Assembly (NCBI RefSeq): GCF_032854445.1 | Contig: NC_088305.1 | Location: forward strand, 30,406,628 to 30,470,627 | Source of the DNA: Liolophura sinensis | Taxonomy: Eukaryota; Mollusca; Polyplacophora; Chitonida; Chitonidae | Direction: 5' to 3' | Length of the DNA stretch: 64,000 nt | Shown here: positions 35,301-41,590 of the stretch, one piece after another | How the letters are laid out: each line of letters opens with the position of its first letter | How positions within the stretch are numbered: position 1 is the stretch's first letter | The notes under the pieces: generated by a model | The model's database searches: none | What the model saw: the letters and a program-made list of their open reading frames with translations, nothing else | Told to the model about the DNA's origin: nothing | Program-made: the position numbers and the translations under genes

Positions 35301-36801
35301 GGATGCCAGTTTCGTGATGTCTGGCAAACTCACCCTTGGTTGGTCTGATGGATGCGAGTTTCGTGATGTTGTCTGGCAAACTCACCCTTGGTTGGTCTGA
35401 TGGATGTGAGTTTCGTGATGTTGTCTGGCAAACTCACACTTGGTTGATCTGATGGATGCGAGTTTCGTGATGTTGTCTGGCAAACTCACCCTGGGTTGGT
35501 CTGATGGATGCCAATTTCGTGATGTTATCTGGCAAACTCACCCTTGGTTGGTCTGATGGATGCGAGTTTCGTGATGTTGTCTGGCAGTCTCACCTTTGGT
35601 TAGTCTGATGGATGCGAGTTTCATGATGTTGTCTGGCAATCTCACCGTTGGTTAGTCTGATGGATGCGAGTTTCGTGATGTTGTCTGGCAAACTCACCCT
35701 TGGATGGTCAGTAAGGTCATGTTGGTAAAAATTGTAACACAAAAAGAAAAAGAGTCAGTTCATTTTAACTTAGTCATACTGGTGACAGTCACTATCATTG
35801 TAGCAGTGTGGTTGGATATTCTAGTCATTTCAAAATTGAAATATAAGGCACCTTTGCATGCAAGAAGTCAGTAGCCATTCTTCACCTTTAATCTTTCGAG
35901 ATGAATAAAAAAAATTATTATTCTTTCATCGTACTTTGAAATATTGCACTGGGTGGCTCACAGTTTATCTGATTAATGAAAATTGTTCGTGCTTGAGCAG
36001 CACATGTGGGAATGTGTTTTCTGGGTGGTAAAGTGTACACCGTATATAGTCCATGTCCCAGTCAGCATTTCACTCTCAAGTTTTAAGTCTTAAATCTTGA
36101 TAGATAAATTGTCTTAAATTTTTATGCATAAATTTGAAGTTGTAAGGTTTATCAACTGGTACATTATGAGACATAGTTACATTTACGGGTAGTGTGGTAG
36201 TATTGTCCTGTTAAATGACTTGTTACTTACAAGTGTGGATTTAGTGCAGGGTAGGGATTTCTTCATGGCTTTAGGCCAATCTTTCCTTCCATGGTTAGAT
36301 TACAGTGTTGATTAAATTGTATGGAATTTGGGTGAAGAAGGGTGAGGAATAGGGAGGGTTTTGTGAGGGACCAGTCTTAATGATTAGAGCATCAAGGGGT
36401 TCGGGATGTAATTGACAAAAAGCAGACTGTTTGATGTCCTTTTCTCATGAGACGCTTGTTGTTCTCAAAAAGCTGCATGTCTCTGTAGTGTGATTAACCT
36501 TATTCTGTGGATGTGTCGATCTGAGCAGCGGTAAATTCTGCTGCGGAATTGATGCCCCAATATGCCCGTTCACACTTCCGCTGAAAGAACGGCCTTCACG
36601 GCTAATAAACCTACATTGTAGCCAAAAGTTGGATCAACCTCAGCCCGTTGATTTGCTCTCTTGTGTAAACGGACTCGTTTGTTCTCATTCCCAGGGGAGG
36701 TAATCAACATTTACGAGAAGCAGGACGATGATTGGTGGCAAGGAGAACTGCGTGGAACGGTGGGAATATTCCCGGCGAACTATGTGCAGGAAATGCGCTA
36801 G
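3055..36801 (+). CDS. nostrin: nostrin orthologue (F-BAR / REM-1 / SH3 adaptor), whole split gene
   Basis: This entry spans the gene; exons are listed separately. The 16 constitutive exons join in phase to 1530 nt (509 residues plus stop); vertebrate nostrin is about 506. Residues 1 to about 250 form an F-BAR domain ([34 protein letters not shown]). Residues about 290-385 form a REM-1/HR1-like coiled coil ([27 protein letters not shown]). Residues about 453-509 form a C-terminal SH3 ([23 protein letters not shown]). This order and these motifs fit nostrin better than PACSIN, CIP4/FBP17 or FCHSD. Known role of the family: F-BAR scaffold that binds and tubulates membrane and, through SH3, recruits endothelial NO synthase, dynamin and N-WASP in vertebrates; invertebrate homologues act with other F-BAR proteins in membrane and actin dynamics. 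Binding to NO synthase here is not shown. Introns carry many minisatellites. Confidence 0.92.
5881..5981. repeat. two-copy 50-bp direct repeat
   Basis: Two adjacent copies (5881 and 5931) share ACTTCCTGGCTGATTCAC and ACACCCCTAAATCCTCCATA, with only a few differences. It looks like a recent local duplication, possibly the first step of a minisatellite. Confidence 0.9.
6926..7350. repeat. 34-bp minisatellite, about 12 copies
   Basis: Units contain AGTACATGTACAGGTATAG followed by TTTCCCCATGACATG. Each copy embeds the palindrome GTACATGTAC. From about 7190 onward the units read CCATCACATG instead of CCATGACATG, so the array has two sequence blocks. It lies in nostrin intron 1. Confidence 0.95.
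9126..10280. repeat. 48-bp minisatellite, 24 copies, exact period
   Basis: Unit landmark TACTTGTAGTATTCAGTAAT recurs every 48 bp from 9128 to 10232, exactly 23 periods with no net length drift. Variation is confined to a few columns (AAACGTTGCCC or AAACATTGCCC; TTAAAGGG, TTAGAGGG or TTTGAGGG). On the minus strand one frame is open for about 390 codons with a 16-residue period (for example [12 protein letters not shown]). I do not call it a gene: it lacks splice or start context and lies within a nostrin intron. Confidence 0.95.
11969..12106. repeat. 46-bp repeat, three copies
   Basis: GTATGTGTGTGTTAGTCTGG starts at 11969, 12015 and 12061. Each copy is followed by TACTGTTTGTACATGTACAT. The copies are nearly identical, so the array is young. 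It lies in nostrin intron 1. Confidence 0.92.
12754..13450. repeat. 21-bp minisatellite, about 33 copies
   Basis: The unit is CATATGCTCTGTCACATAC plus TC. It shows point variants (CATATGTTCTG, CATGTGCTCTG, CTCTGACATATAC) and a few small deletions near 12950-13010. The period is seven codons, so several frames on both strands stay open. The resulting peptides are low-complexity (plus ALSHTPY, minus MEYVTEH) and I treat them as spurious. The array sits in nostrin intron 1, 0.8 kb before exon 2. Confidence 0.95.
14230..14315 (+). CDS. nostrin: nostrin exon 2 (FCH helix)
   Basis: Encodes residues 12-40 ([14 protein letters not shown] then [15 protein letters not shown]), the start of the FCH/F-BAR domain. 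The acceptor is TTTACCAG and the donor is CG|GTGAGT. The exon ends after two bases of an Arg codon completed by exon 3. Confidence 0.95.
14549..15047. repeat. 35-bp minisatellite, about 14 copies
   Basis: Units contain AGGGCCGTCAGTGATGAAGT followed by GTAAATGTACTAAAC. Two variants (GTAAATGTACTAAACAGG and GTGAAACTACCAAAAAGG) occur in ordered groups, and the segment from about 14595 is echoed near 14740, suggesting a multi-unit duplication. Near 14669 CCGT is doubled. Confidence 0.93.
15095..15297 (+). mobile_element. degenerate tRNA-derived SINE, family A
   Basis: Shares with the intact copy at 53996 the segments CCAGCTCATGCTGGCTTCCT, CAGCAACCTGC, TGGCCGCCGTCGTATAAGT and the tail ATAAATAAAT. 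It is diverged (TTTTCCTGGGTAGGGC replaces TATTCTTGAGTACGGC), and the tRNA-like head is not clear. Confidence 0.8.
16720..17197. repeat. 53-bp minisatellite, about 9 copies
   Basis: Units start with TGATGTACTTGGCAAAGGGC and continue GTACATGCAGTTTACACTCA. Spacing ranges from 52 to 55 bp, varying at the CTCTATATG junction. The array ends about 110 bp before exon 3. Confidence 0.93.
17312..17392 (+). CDS. nostrin: nostrin exon 3
   Basis: Encodes residues 40-67 of the F-BAR domain ([17 protein letters not shown]), the YAK-L--L segment shared by F-BAR proteins. The acceptor is TTACGTTTCAG and the donor is TTGGG|GTAAGT. Both boundaries split codons after the second base. Confidence 0.95.
18976..19634. 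repeat. degenerate 24-bp minisatellite
   Basis: Units resemble CATAAATTTACCTGATTTGG plus ACAG and vary more than the other arrays. Some copies gain ATATGTAAATTTGCC inserts and others lack AGC (GGACACATAAATT). This is an older or less homogenised array within nostrin intron 3. Confidence 0.9.
20460..21620. repeat. 37-bp minisatellite, about 31 copies
   Basis: Unit is CATGTACCAGATAGGGAGCT followed by GTATGCATTCACATGGA. Variable positions (ATAGGGACC, ATATTGAGC, ATAGGCAGC; CATCCAC or CATGGAC) define several monomer types. Neighbouring pairs recur, for example CATCCACATACCAGGTAGGC near 20796 and 20868, which points to duplication of multi-unit blocks. Confidence 0.95.
22141..22212. repeat. 13-14-bp short tandem repeat
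   Basis: About five imperfect copies of CTACTAGTTCCAG, including the palindrome ACTAGT. It lies 190 bp before exon 4. Confidence 0.85.
22399..22461 (+). CDS. nostrin: nostrin exon 4
   Basis: Encodes residues 67-88 of the F-BAR domain ([17 protein letters not shown]). The W--V---M--EAD-H pattern is conserved in F-BAR proteins. The acceptor is GCGATTGTAG and the donor is CACAA|GTGAGT. Codons are split after base two at both ends. Confidence 0.95.
22462..22893 (+). other. nostrin intron 4
   Basis: Short AT-rich intron with a CCCCCCCC/AAAAAAAAAAA stretch near 22571-22590. Nothing else recognised. Confidence 0.9.
22894..22975 (+). CDS. nostrin: nostrin exon 5
   Basis: Encodes residues 88-115 ([20 protein letters not shown] then QHKARKP), a central F-BAR helix. 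The acceptor is TAATTTTCAG and the donor is CCT|GTAAGT. The exon ends in phase 0. Confidence 0.95.
22976..23508 (+). other. nostrin intron 5
   Basis: Contains a minus-strand fragment of SINE family A (listed separately). Otherwise there are no features. Confidence 0.9.
23008..23105 (-). mobile_element. SINE family A, 3' fragment, minus strand
   Basis: Reads, on the plus strand, as the reverse complement of the family A tail: TTGATTGCATTTTATGCCGT, ACTCAAGAATATTTCA, CAGCCAACATTATAGG and GGAGGAAACC. Only the 3' part remains. Confidence 0.8.
23509..23571 (+). CDS. nostrin: nostrin exon 6
   Basis: Encodes residues 116-136 ([20 protein letters not shown] then K), part of the F-BAR domain. The acceptor is TATTACAG and the donor is AAG|GTGAGT, phase 0 at both ends. 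Confidence 0.93.
23572..23960 (+). other. nostrin intron 6
   Basis: Short intron. No repeat or other feature recognised. Confidence 0.9.
23961..24071 (+). CDS. nostrin: nostrin exon 7
   Basis: Encodes residues 137-173 (begins [20 protein letters not shown], ends SERDISK). It matches the charged helical part of the F-BAR domain. The acceptor is ATGTTTGCAG and the donor is AAG|GTGAGG, phase 0 at both ends. Confidence 0.93.
24072..24478 (+). other. nostrin intron 7
   Basis: Short intron. A fortuitous open frame runs through part of it, but nothing is recognised. Confidence 0.9.
24479..24595 (+). CDS. nostrin: nostrin exon 8
   Basis: Encodes residues 174-212 ([20 protein letters not shown] ... 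[10 protein letters not shown]), a long charged F-BAR helix with the conserved KA-KDY and W-E spacing. The acceptor is GTCTTTCCCAG and the donor is AAG|GTGAGT, phase 0. The large intron 8 minisatellite starts 115 bp downstream. Confidence 0.95.
24596..27648 (+). other. nostrin intron 8
   Basis: Mostly filled by the 45-bp/CA minisatellite at 24709-27110 (listed separately). The last 540 bp are unique AT-rich sequence leading to the exon 9 acceptor. Confidence 0.9.
24709..27110. repeat. 45-bp minisatellite with variable CA tracts, about 50 copies
   Basis: Units consist of (AC)n, then ATGCCATGGAGAGTATGAAG, then TTAGGTGTGCTATCA. CA length varies from unit to unit (longest at about 26333-26360), so the spacing is 45 bp plus multiples of 2. 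A marker unit reading TACACATGACATGGGGAG recurs about every 180-280 bp in much of the array and defines a higher-order repeat of several monomers. Other marker units (CAGACACCTGCCATGG, GTGTTCTATCTACACAC) appear in blocks. It is the largest array in the window and lies within nostrin intron 8. Confidence 0.96.
27649..27756 (+). CDS. nostrin: nostrin exon 9
   Basis: Encodes residues 213-248 ([20 protein letters not shown] then [16 protein letters not shown]), the last F-BAR helices with the typical EEERI----DYL pattern. The acceptor is GCATGTTTCAG and the donor is CAG|GTGAGA, phase 0. Confidence 0.95.
27757..28660 (+). other. nostrin intron 9
   Basis: Unique AT-rich intron of about 0.9 kb. No repeat, mobile element or further exon recognised. 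Confidence 0.9.
28661..28780 (+). CDS. nostrin: nostrin exon 10
   Basis: Encodes residues 249-288 (begins [20 protein letters not shown], ends EQILIDCY), the end of the F-BAR and the linker. The acceptor is TTGTTTGCAG and the donor is TAT|GTGAGT, phase 0. Only 45 bp separate its donor from the first repeated acceptor of the intron 10 array. Confidence 0.95.
28826..30313 (+). repeat. 48-bp minisatellite of 31 units, each with a 3' splice site copy
   Basis: From 28826 to 30313 there are 1488 bp, exactly 31 units of 48 bp. Each unit starts with GCAGAAGATGTGAATACATG and ends with TGTGTTACCGTTTTGCAG. The last unit abuts exon 11, which begins GCAGAAGATATG, so each unit repeats the acceptor and first codons of exon 11. 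The left edge is preceded by TGCTTCTTTTTTGCAG, a stronger acceptor than those in the array. Variants include TTTAGCAG endings (still AG, but a stop in the exon 11 frame) and TTTTGGAG near 30266. The frame matching exon 11 is stop-free from about 29882 to the exon (nine units). No net indels across 31 units indicates strong homogenisation or constraint. Confidence 0.95.
30314..30422 (+). CDS. nostrin: nostrin exon 11
   Basis: Encodes residues 289-325 ([20 protein letters not shown] ... [10 protein letters not shown]), the start of the REM-1/HR1-like region; the M-KDRRR-AL stretch matches the corresponding vertebrate segment. The acceptor is CCGTTTTGCAG, the last of a 48-bp repeated series. The donor is GAAG|GTAATT, and the exon ends in phase 1. 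Upstream acceptors from 29881 onward would add multiples of 16 residues in frame. Confidence 0.92.
30423..31857 (+). other. nostrin intron 11
   Basis: AT-rich intron with one SINE family A fragment at 31165-31303. The segment at 31530-31660 is more GC-rich but is not recognised. Confidence 0.88.
31165..31303 (+). mobile_element. SINE family A, 3' portion
   Basis: Shares CGCAACCTGCGAATATGGT, ATAATGCTGGCCACCGCC and GTGAAATATTCTTGAGTAC, then AAAACACCAATCAATCAA, with the full copy at 53996. The tRNA-like head is missing or too diverged to see. Confidence 0.88.
31858..31946 (+). CDS. nostrin: nostrin exon 12
   Basis: Encodes residues 325-354 ([20 protein letters not shown] then EDTRQKLIG), a coiled-coil stretch of the REM-1-like region. 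The acceptor is CATTCGCAG and the donor is GGG|GTGAGT. It starts in phase 1 and ends in phase 0. Confidence 0.94.
31947..33039 (+). other. nostrin intron 12
   Basis: Unique sequence with somewhat higher GC content near 32500-32900. No repeat or exon recognised. Confidence 0.88.
33040..33168 (+). CDS. nostrin: nostrin exon 13
   Basis: Encodes residues 355-397 ([20 protein letters not shown] ... [12 protein letters not shown]), the most nostrin-like stretch outside F-BAR and SH3. The acceptor is TTTTTTTCAG and the donor is CAG|GTGAGT, phase 0. The exon end and donor are duplicated downstream. Reading past the first donor adds 23 codons and then a stop at 33238-33240, so the first donor is the only one that keeps the SH3 domain in frame. 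Confidence 0.95.
33127..33490 (+). repeat. 68-bp repeats of the exon 13 end and its 5' splice site
   Basis: The segment around ATATCGAGCAGTCTAAAGAC and its donor is repeated with decay into intron 13. Donor-like hexamers lie at 33169 (GTGAGT), 33237 (GTGAGT), 33305 (GTAAGT), 33358 (GTAAGT) and 33426 (GTAAGT), with spacings of 68, 68, 53 and 68 bp. A sixth, degenerate copy ends in ACAAACAGATGTGAAT and has lost the donor. The first duplicate is almost identical to the exon; later ones are clearly diverged, yet keep GT(A/G)AGT. Confidence 0.9.
33491..33792 (+). other. remainder of nostrin intron 13
   Basis: AT-rich, with a T-rich tract at about 33752-33790 that forms the polypyrimidine tract of the exon 14 acceptor. 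Confidence 0.85.
33793..33928 (+). CDS. nostrin: nostrin exon 14 (linker)
   Basis: Encodes residues 398-443 (begins [20 protein letters not shown], ends DDGDPDF), a low-complexity linker rich in Met, Ser and Asp between REM-1 and SH3. The acceptor is TATTTTTCAG and the donor is TTTG|GTAATT, phase 1. Confidence 0.92.
33955..34225. repeat. degenerate repeats with ATTTTGATTGG core
   Basis: Five or six imperfect copies of a segment of about 50-60 bp share ATTTTGATTGG, TTCCACTCAC and AGCACATGAGAT. GATTGG, the reverse complement of the CCAAT box CCAATC, recurs in several copies. They lie between exon 14 and the cassette exon. Confidence 0.8.
34335..34373 (+). CDS. nostrin: nostrin cassette exon 15 (alternative, 39 bp)
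   Basis: Bounded by a good acceptor (TTTTTATTTTGTGTAG) and a weaker donor (TCAA|GTAAAA). It is 39 bp long, so it keeps the phase 1 junction between exons 14 and 16. It would insert 13 residues ([13 protein letters not shown]) into the acidic linker before the SH3. Without it, exon 14 joins exon 16 directly in frame. This rests on splice-site and phase logic only. Confidence 0.5.
34454..34549 (+). CDS. nostrin: nostrin exon 16 (first half of SH3)
   Basis: Encodes residues 443-475 ([20 protein letters not shown] then [13 protein letters not shown]): an acidic linker, the SH3 ALYDY-equivalent VLYEY, and the DELS--PG motif of the n-Src side. The acceptor is TTTTCACAG and the donor is CCAG|GTAAGC, phase 1 at both ends. 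Confidence 0.95.
34550..36694 (+). other. nostrin intron 15 (splits the SH3 domain)
   Basis: Contains the 52-bp minisatellite at 34589-35712. The rest is unique AT-rich DNA with no other feature. I number it 15 counting only constitutive exons. Confidence 0.9.
34589..35712. repeat. 52-bp minisatellite, about 22 copies
   Basis: Unit contains TGGTCTGATGGATGCGAGTT, TCGTGATGTTGTCTGGCAA and ACTCACCCTTGG. Variants (GAGTTCCCTGATG, CACACTTGGTTGATC, CCAATTTCG, CAATCTCACC) recur in a fixed order in places, indicating multi-unit duplication. One copy near 35318 has a short deletion. The array separates the two SH3 exons. Confidence 0.95.
36695..36801 (+). CDS. nostrin: nostrin exon 17 (second half of SH3 and stop)
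   Basis: Encodes residues 475-509 and [21 protein letters not shown], with the ligand-binding WW, is followed by [12 protein letters not shown], with the conserved G-FP-NYV. The acceptor is TCATTCCCAG, entered in phase 1. The protein ends eight residues after the FPANYV start, as is usual for a C-terminal SH3. Confidence 0.96.
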
Positions 36802-39800
36802 TTGCCATGGAAACTTGCAAAGGAGAATTCATTTGCGTTTTGTCAGCTTTGCTCACCCTCTCAGTCTCTCTGGCCCGGAGTCTTCTGAACCGTTTGAACC
36901 AGGCTGAGAGATAGTGACTTTGTACATCATACACCCCTTTGGATTAAAATGGAATGTGCTGTGGGATGTGTGATGTAGGGATTACCAGCGAAGATGACAT
37001 TTAACCTTTCATTATGGACTGTGCCACCTTTGCACAGAGGGAAGGGTGTGTGTTTCAGCTGAACTTTTTTCCACAATTGGCAGGATGGACTTGTATAGCT
37101 GTATACAGTATATAATGTTTAGAATGTACATACATGTTTGACACGTAAGTATTGTAAAATACCTCTAATGTATATCCGTAAGCCTGCTGCCATTACAATT
37201 TGCAGGATTTGGGTCATTTTGAGACATTTTCTTAGTACATGTAGCACATACAATACATAGTAATTAAGCTTTCAGTTGAAGCAGCATTCTGTGTTAAAGT
37301 TTTTTTTTCATTTTTAAACTCTTTTTACTATTAATTCATTGTTTTATGACTTCTTTTGAATTTTTTTTATTGCCTAACATTTTTTTTAAATTGATACAGT
37401 TTGTATTTCACTGTCTTAAACAGGGACAGGATTCCATAAAAGGGGATTTGAAAACTACAATCACAAAGAAAAGTTGAACCAAATGACAAAATAGATTATC
37501 ATACAACCTTTTGGAGAATTGTGGTTGAAACAAGCAGAGCCCTAGTTTTCACTTGTAATATATAACAGCAACTCCTGAAAGTGACAAGTAATTTTATTTC
37601 TTTTAGTATATGAATTGGAAACTAATACATTTATATGCATCATAATTTGGTTAAATTCAATCACATTTTATTCAAGATCGTGTTTTTAGAATATAATAAT
37701 TTTGCAAACTTACATTTTTAACATCATCTGTGAATTCAAGTTTCATTTTTCATTTTGAGATCTGATCAGAGAGTCTGTGTTTTAGCAGATTTATGATTGT
37801 CAAGTGTCATTTTTTTTTTCCTTTTCATTTTGTTTTACTAACAGATCTGTGGATTTTAGGTATTAAAAGAATCTATGTTATTTTTAGCTGAGTGTTTTTG
37901 CTAAAGAGCATATTACAAAATTTTGCTTAATGTTTTAATTGTCAAGATGTCATTAATAGAAACTACATATATGAGAAAGACTTTGCATTAGAAGTGGCAA
38001 AGCTTGTCTCAGCACACTAAAAAGTGAAGAACCACATAAGGAAATACCTGACTTTACAGTTGTTTACATGCTAACTATACAGCAGCAGTTGGCAATTACT
38101 TTTTTTTATTTCATGAAATAATGCTATATACATATATCTGATTAAAACCTTTTAATTCAAATGAGTAAAATCCCAGTGTCAAACGAAGGAAATTCCACAA
38201 AGGAACCAAAAGATTGTACTCAAAAGTCTTTGATTCAGGCTCGGTTTTTATATAAGTACAGTATTTCACATGAATAAATGTACGCCAAGACATATAATCT
38301 TCATTAAAAAAAGTACAATTTACATTTTATTTTGATATAGATAGCACAGAGGGGTACAGTATTGTTACCATGCTGGTTGTAAGTTCTCAGATATGCTGAA
38401 GCATTGAGATAGTTGGAATGCTGAGGTAGCTGAATTGTTGAGTTGGCAGAAATACTGAGTCAGCTGAAGGTTTGAGTGAGCTAAAATACAGGTATCTCTT
38501 TGCAGGTATTCTTCAATCTTATGTATGTATAAAAAGGCAAAATTAGGCACAGGCACACAGTTTTACATTTTATTCTACTTAAAATTAGTTGAAATGACCA
38601 AGAATAAGGATGTCTTCAAACCGTTCAGAGTGTATTTGTATTACTGGTCGGCTAGATCGATTACATATATGGTCATTTTATGATATATTTGAAGAAGATA
38701 TACCCAAAATTTTTGGCACATTTGCTAATTAATTCAAATTTTCCCTCGTTATCATACCAAGGATAACTTACATTAATACCTTTCAGTAAAAATAACACTT
38801 GTACCTGGACTTTTAATATTTATAGTGTTAAAATCATTCTAAAATTTGAAAATGTTACATGGATACCACTGCCTGCTGCATGAGTTTGATGAACTTCATG
38901 AGGGGTTTTGAACTGTAACATGTGCAAAGACAAGGCTGACATTTTGTGAAAGATACATGTAATTGTTTGAGCTACTCTATAATACTAGTAACAAATCAGT
39001 TGCATTTGCGCTGATAGACTTTTTTTCCAAAAATTTCGGGTGTAGCTTCTCTAAATACGTCCAGGTGTAAAATGGAACAGGTAGGCATTGAACCATATAA
39101 ACTAACTAGGAAGTTGACGACCCCTGTAGATGTACATACAGGTAACATCATCAGTACTAGACAATGACCATGGAAAAATAGAATTTTAGGACAAGTCTAC
39201 AGTCTAAACAGGCAATAGTATACAGGAGGTACATGTAGTTTAAGCCTGTAGCCCATGTATTTTAGTTATCAATGATTTGAAGAAATCCTGTCCCAAGGTG
39301 AAATCAAAATATGTCAAATGTTAGGCTAGTAATCATGTTGGTGTACATAAAACTGACTTTCCGATTCACCATTTTACATTGACATGTTTTTCATTCATAA
39401 GGTGTGATATTATTTGGACTGTTCCAGATTCAAAGCCGCATTTTTAAATTTAGACTCACTGTTTCATGCAACAGGGTGACAAAGACGTGTAGGAGACATG
39501 TTTTGTACAAAGGCCATTTGCATAGTAATACTCAGTGGACAAGTCTAGTGGGCTTTTGCAATCTTCACATTTAAAACAACATTAGATTCCAGTGACATCT
39601 AGCTGTGTTGCTTTTTTGAATTGCTTTATGTGTCTCCCTCACTTTCCTAGAATTTCTGCATAAAATAACTAGTAGCATCTGAGGTTAATCTATGAGTCTT
39701 TCACATTTTCAACACTTACTTTCATGAACTCAAAGTATTGAAAGCGCATCTAATTCAGTACAGAACAAAATCAGATGTTTGTTTACATACATGTACATGT

Positions 39801-41590
39801 AAACTTCCAACAGTGAACAAAGAGAAACAAATATGTCTTTTAAAAAATCAGATTTGAGAGAGTTGTCATGTGTTTGGTTTTTGTGCTTGGCGATGGGTGA
39901 TTAACTGGTTTGACTGTGAGCACTGTTATTTTCCCCACCCAGTTACCTGAACACTGTCCGAATTAATATTAAACCCCAAGTAAATAAACCAATCAGTATA
40001 CACAATACCTCAGAATTATGACCATTCTTTGCTTTCCAATGAAAGTAGGACAGACTAGCCTAAAGAGTGATAAACAAACAGTCATTTATCAGTCGACATT
40101 GAATAATACCTTCAGAATACGCTTAAATAAACACCTTACAAATGTGCGAAAAGTTGCAGAATTAAGGTACTTGCTGCAAACTAAACACATTTATTTGACA
40201 CCATTTTATCGTCTACACTTGCACGTGTCTGGAGAATTTCATCAGCTTTACAGTACCAGTATAAACAACAGGCATGATTTGCTCAGTAGGTAGGCACACT
40301 ATACCTGTAGTTCAGATAAGTCAGAGTTACATGTATAATCACAACTATTTGTTCCTGATTGTGACAGGTTTTCTGTCGCAAGTTCATGGACCTGTTGCCG
40401 TGTTGGTTGCCTTTTTTTTTTGGTGTCTTTTACATAGCTTTTGAACCAAAAGAATATTGAAAATGAAGAAATAAATGGAAAGGCATAGAAAACACACTTT
40501 AAGTATATTTTTAGTTCTCTAAGCTTCAAGATGAATGTTAAAAGAAATTGTTGTTATTAACAGTTCGAAAAAAATTCCAATATTTTCCTTGCTGTTCAAG
40601 AGCTGAGTTGGTTTACCAGAAAGGGAACAATGAAATCTCTTGTGGCCTCCCATTGTGGTTATTTTTGAGGACATGTTATGTGTTCCAAGTGATTTCTCCC
40701 CAAGGCTACGCTGGTTACAGGTTCTACATTTAGCCAGCAAGTGTTTACAAAAACAAACAGATATGGTTGAAATAACTTGTTGCTGTACCCATGGCTGTTC
40801 AGTCCAGATGTCCTTTCCCCGAATAGCAGTGTCCCTACTTTACATGGTTTTGAGAAGTGCCAGATTGTTGGTGTGTTTGTGATAAAAATGGGTGAATGGG
40901 GGAAATACGTTAGCCATTCATAATGATGTAGAAAGCGAATATGCTGCAAATGATTCGAAATTATGTCCAAACTAGGGCTTTTTTTTTTAGAGATAAATAA
41001 AGTCTGCAAAAGATAATTTTGGTGGTGAAATGTACATGTTTTGCAAACATATCACATAACACCTTCCATAGAAGATCCATAGAACTTTCAAAATCAGGAG
41101 AAATGATTAACTGTCATGGACGAAATTTTAAATAATTTACGGTATTCTGAGCCTCGGTAAAATCAGTTCTTTTTTCTTAATGCACTATTGAAGCACACCA
41201 AAGTTATGCTATGAAATTAAGGCACATGTAATGTGTATGAAAGCTATCAACGTGTAAACATTCAACTTATTAAATAAACCCAACTAGAGGCTAATACTTT
41301 CTTCCATTTCATCATGCCTTATTTGGTCTTTGCTAACCTCTCATGTAGCGCAAAATCAGTACTTGGTGTTATTGCTTATTTCATTGTGCTTGTCACATTT
41401 TTTCCGGAAATAAATAAAACAAATAATGTACATGGTATCTACAGGTAACATCTGTAATGTCTCTGTACCCTCTACTTTCCGTAACTGTTCAGAATAAATG
41501 CTGTTTAACAAGGGTAGCTGTGTGAGATATTTTCCAGGAAGCACCTGTTGTTCTGATGTTGACTGCCTTGACCAACACATACTTCTATTG
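36802..41590 (+). other. nostrin 3' UTR and downstream flank
   Basis: AT-rich non-coding sequence. A candidate polyadenylation hexamer ATTAAA lies at 36943-36948 and AATAAA at 38273-38278. The transcript end cannot be placed from sequence. No mobile element or open frame with recognisable homology was seen. Confidence 0.5.
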
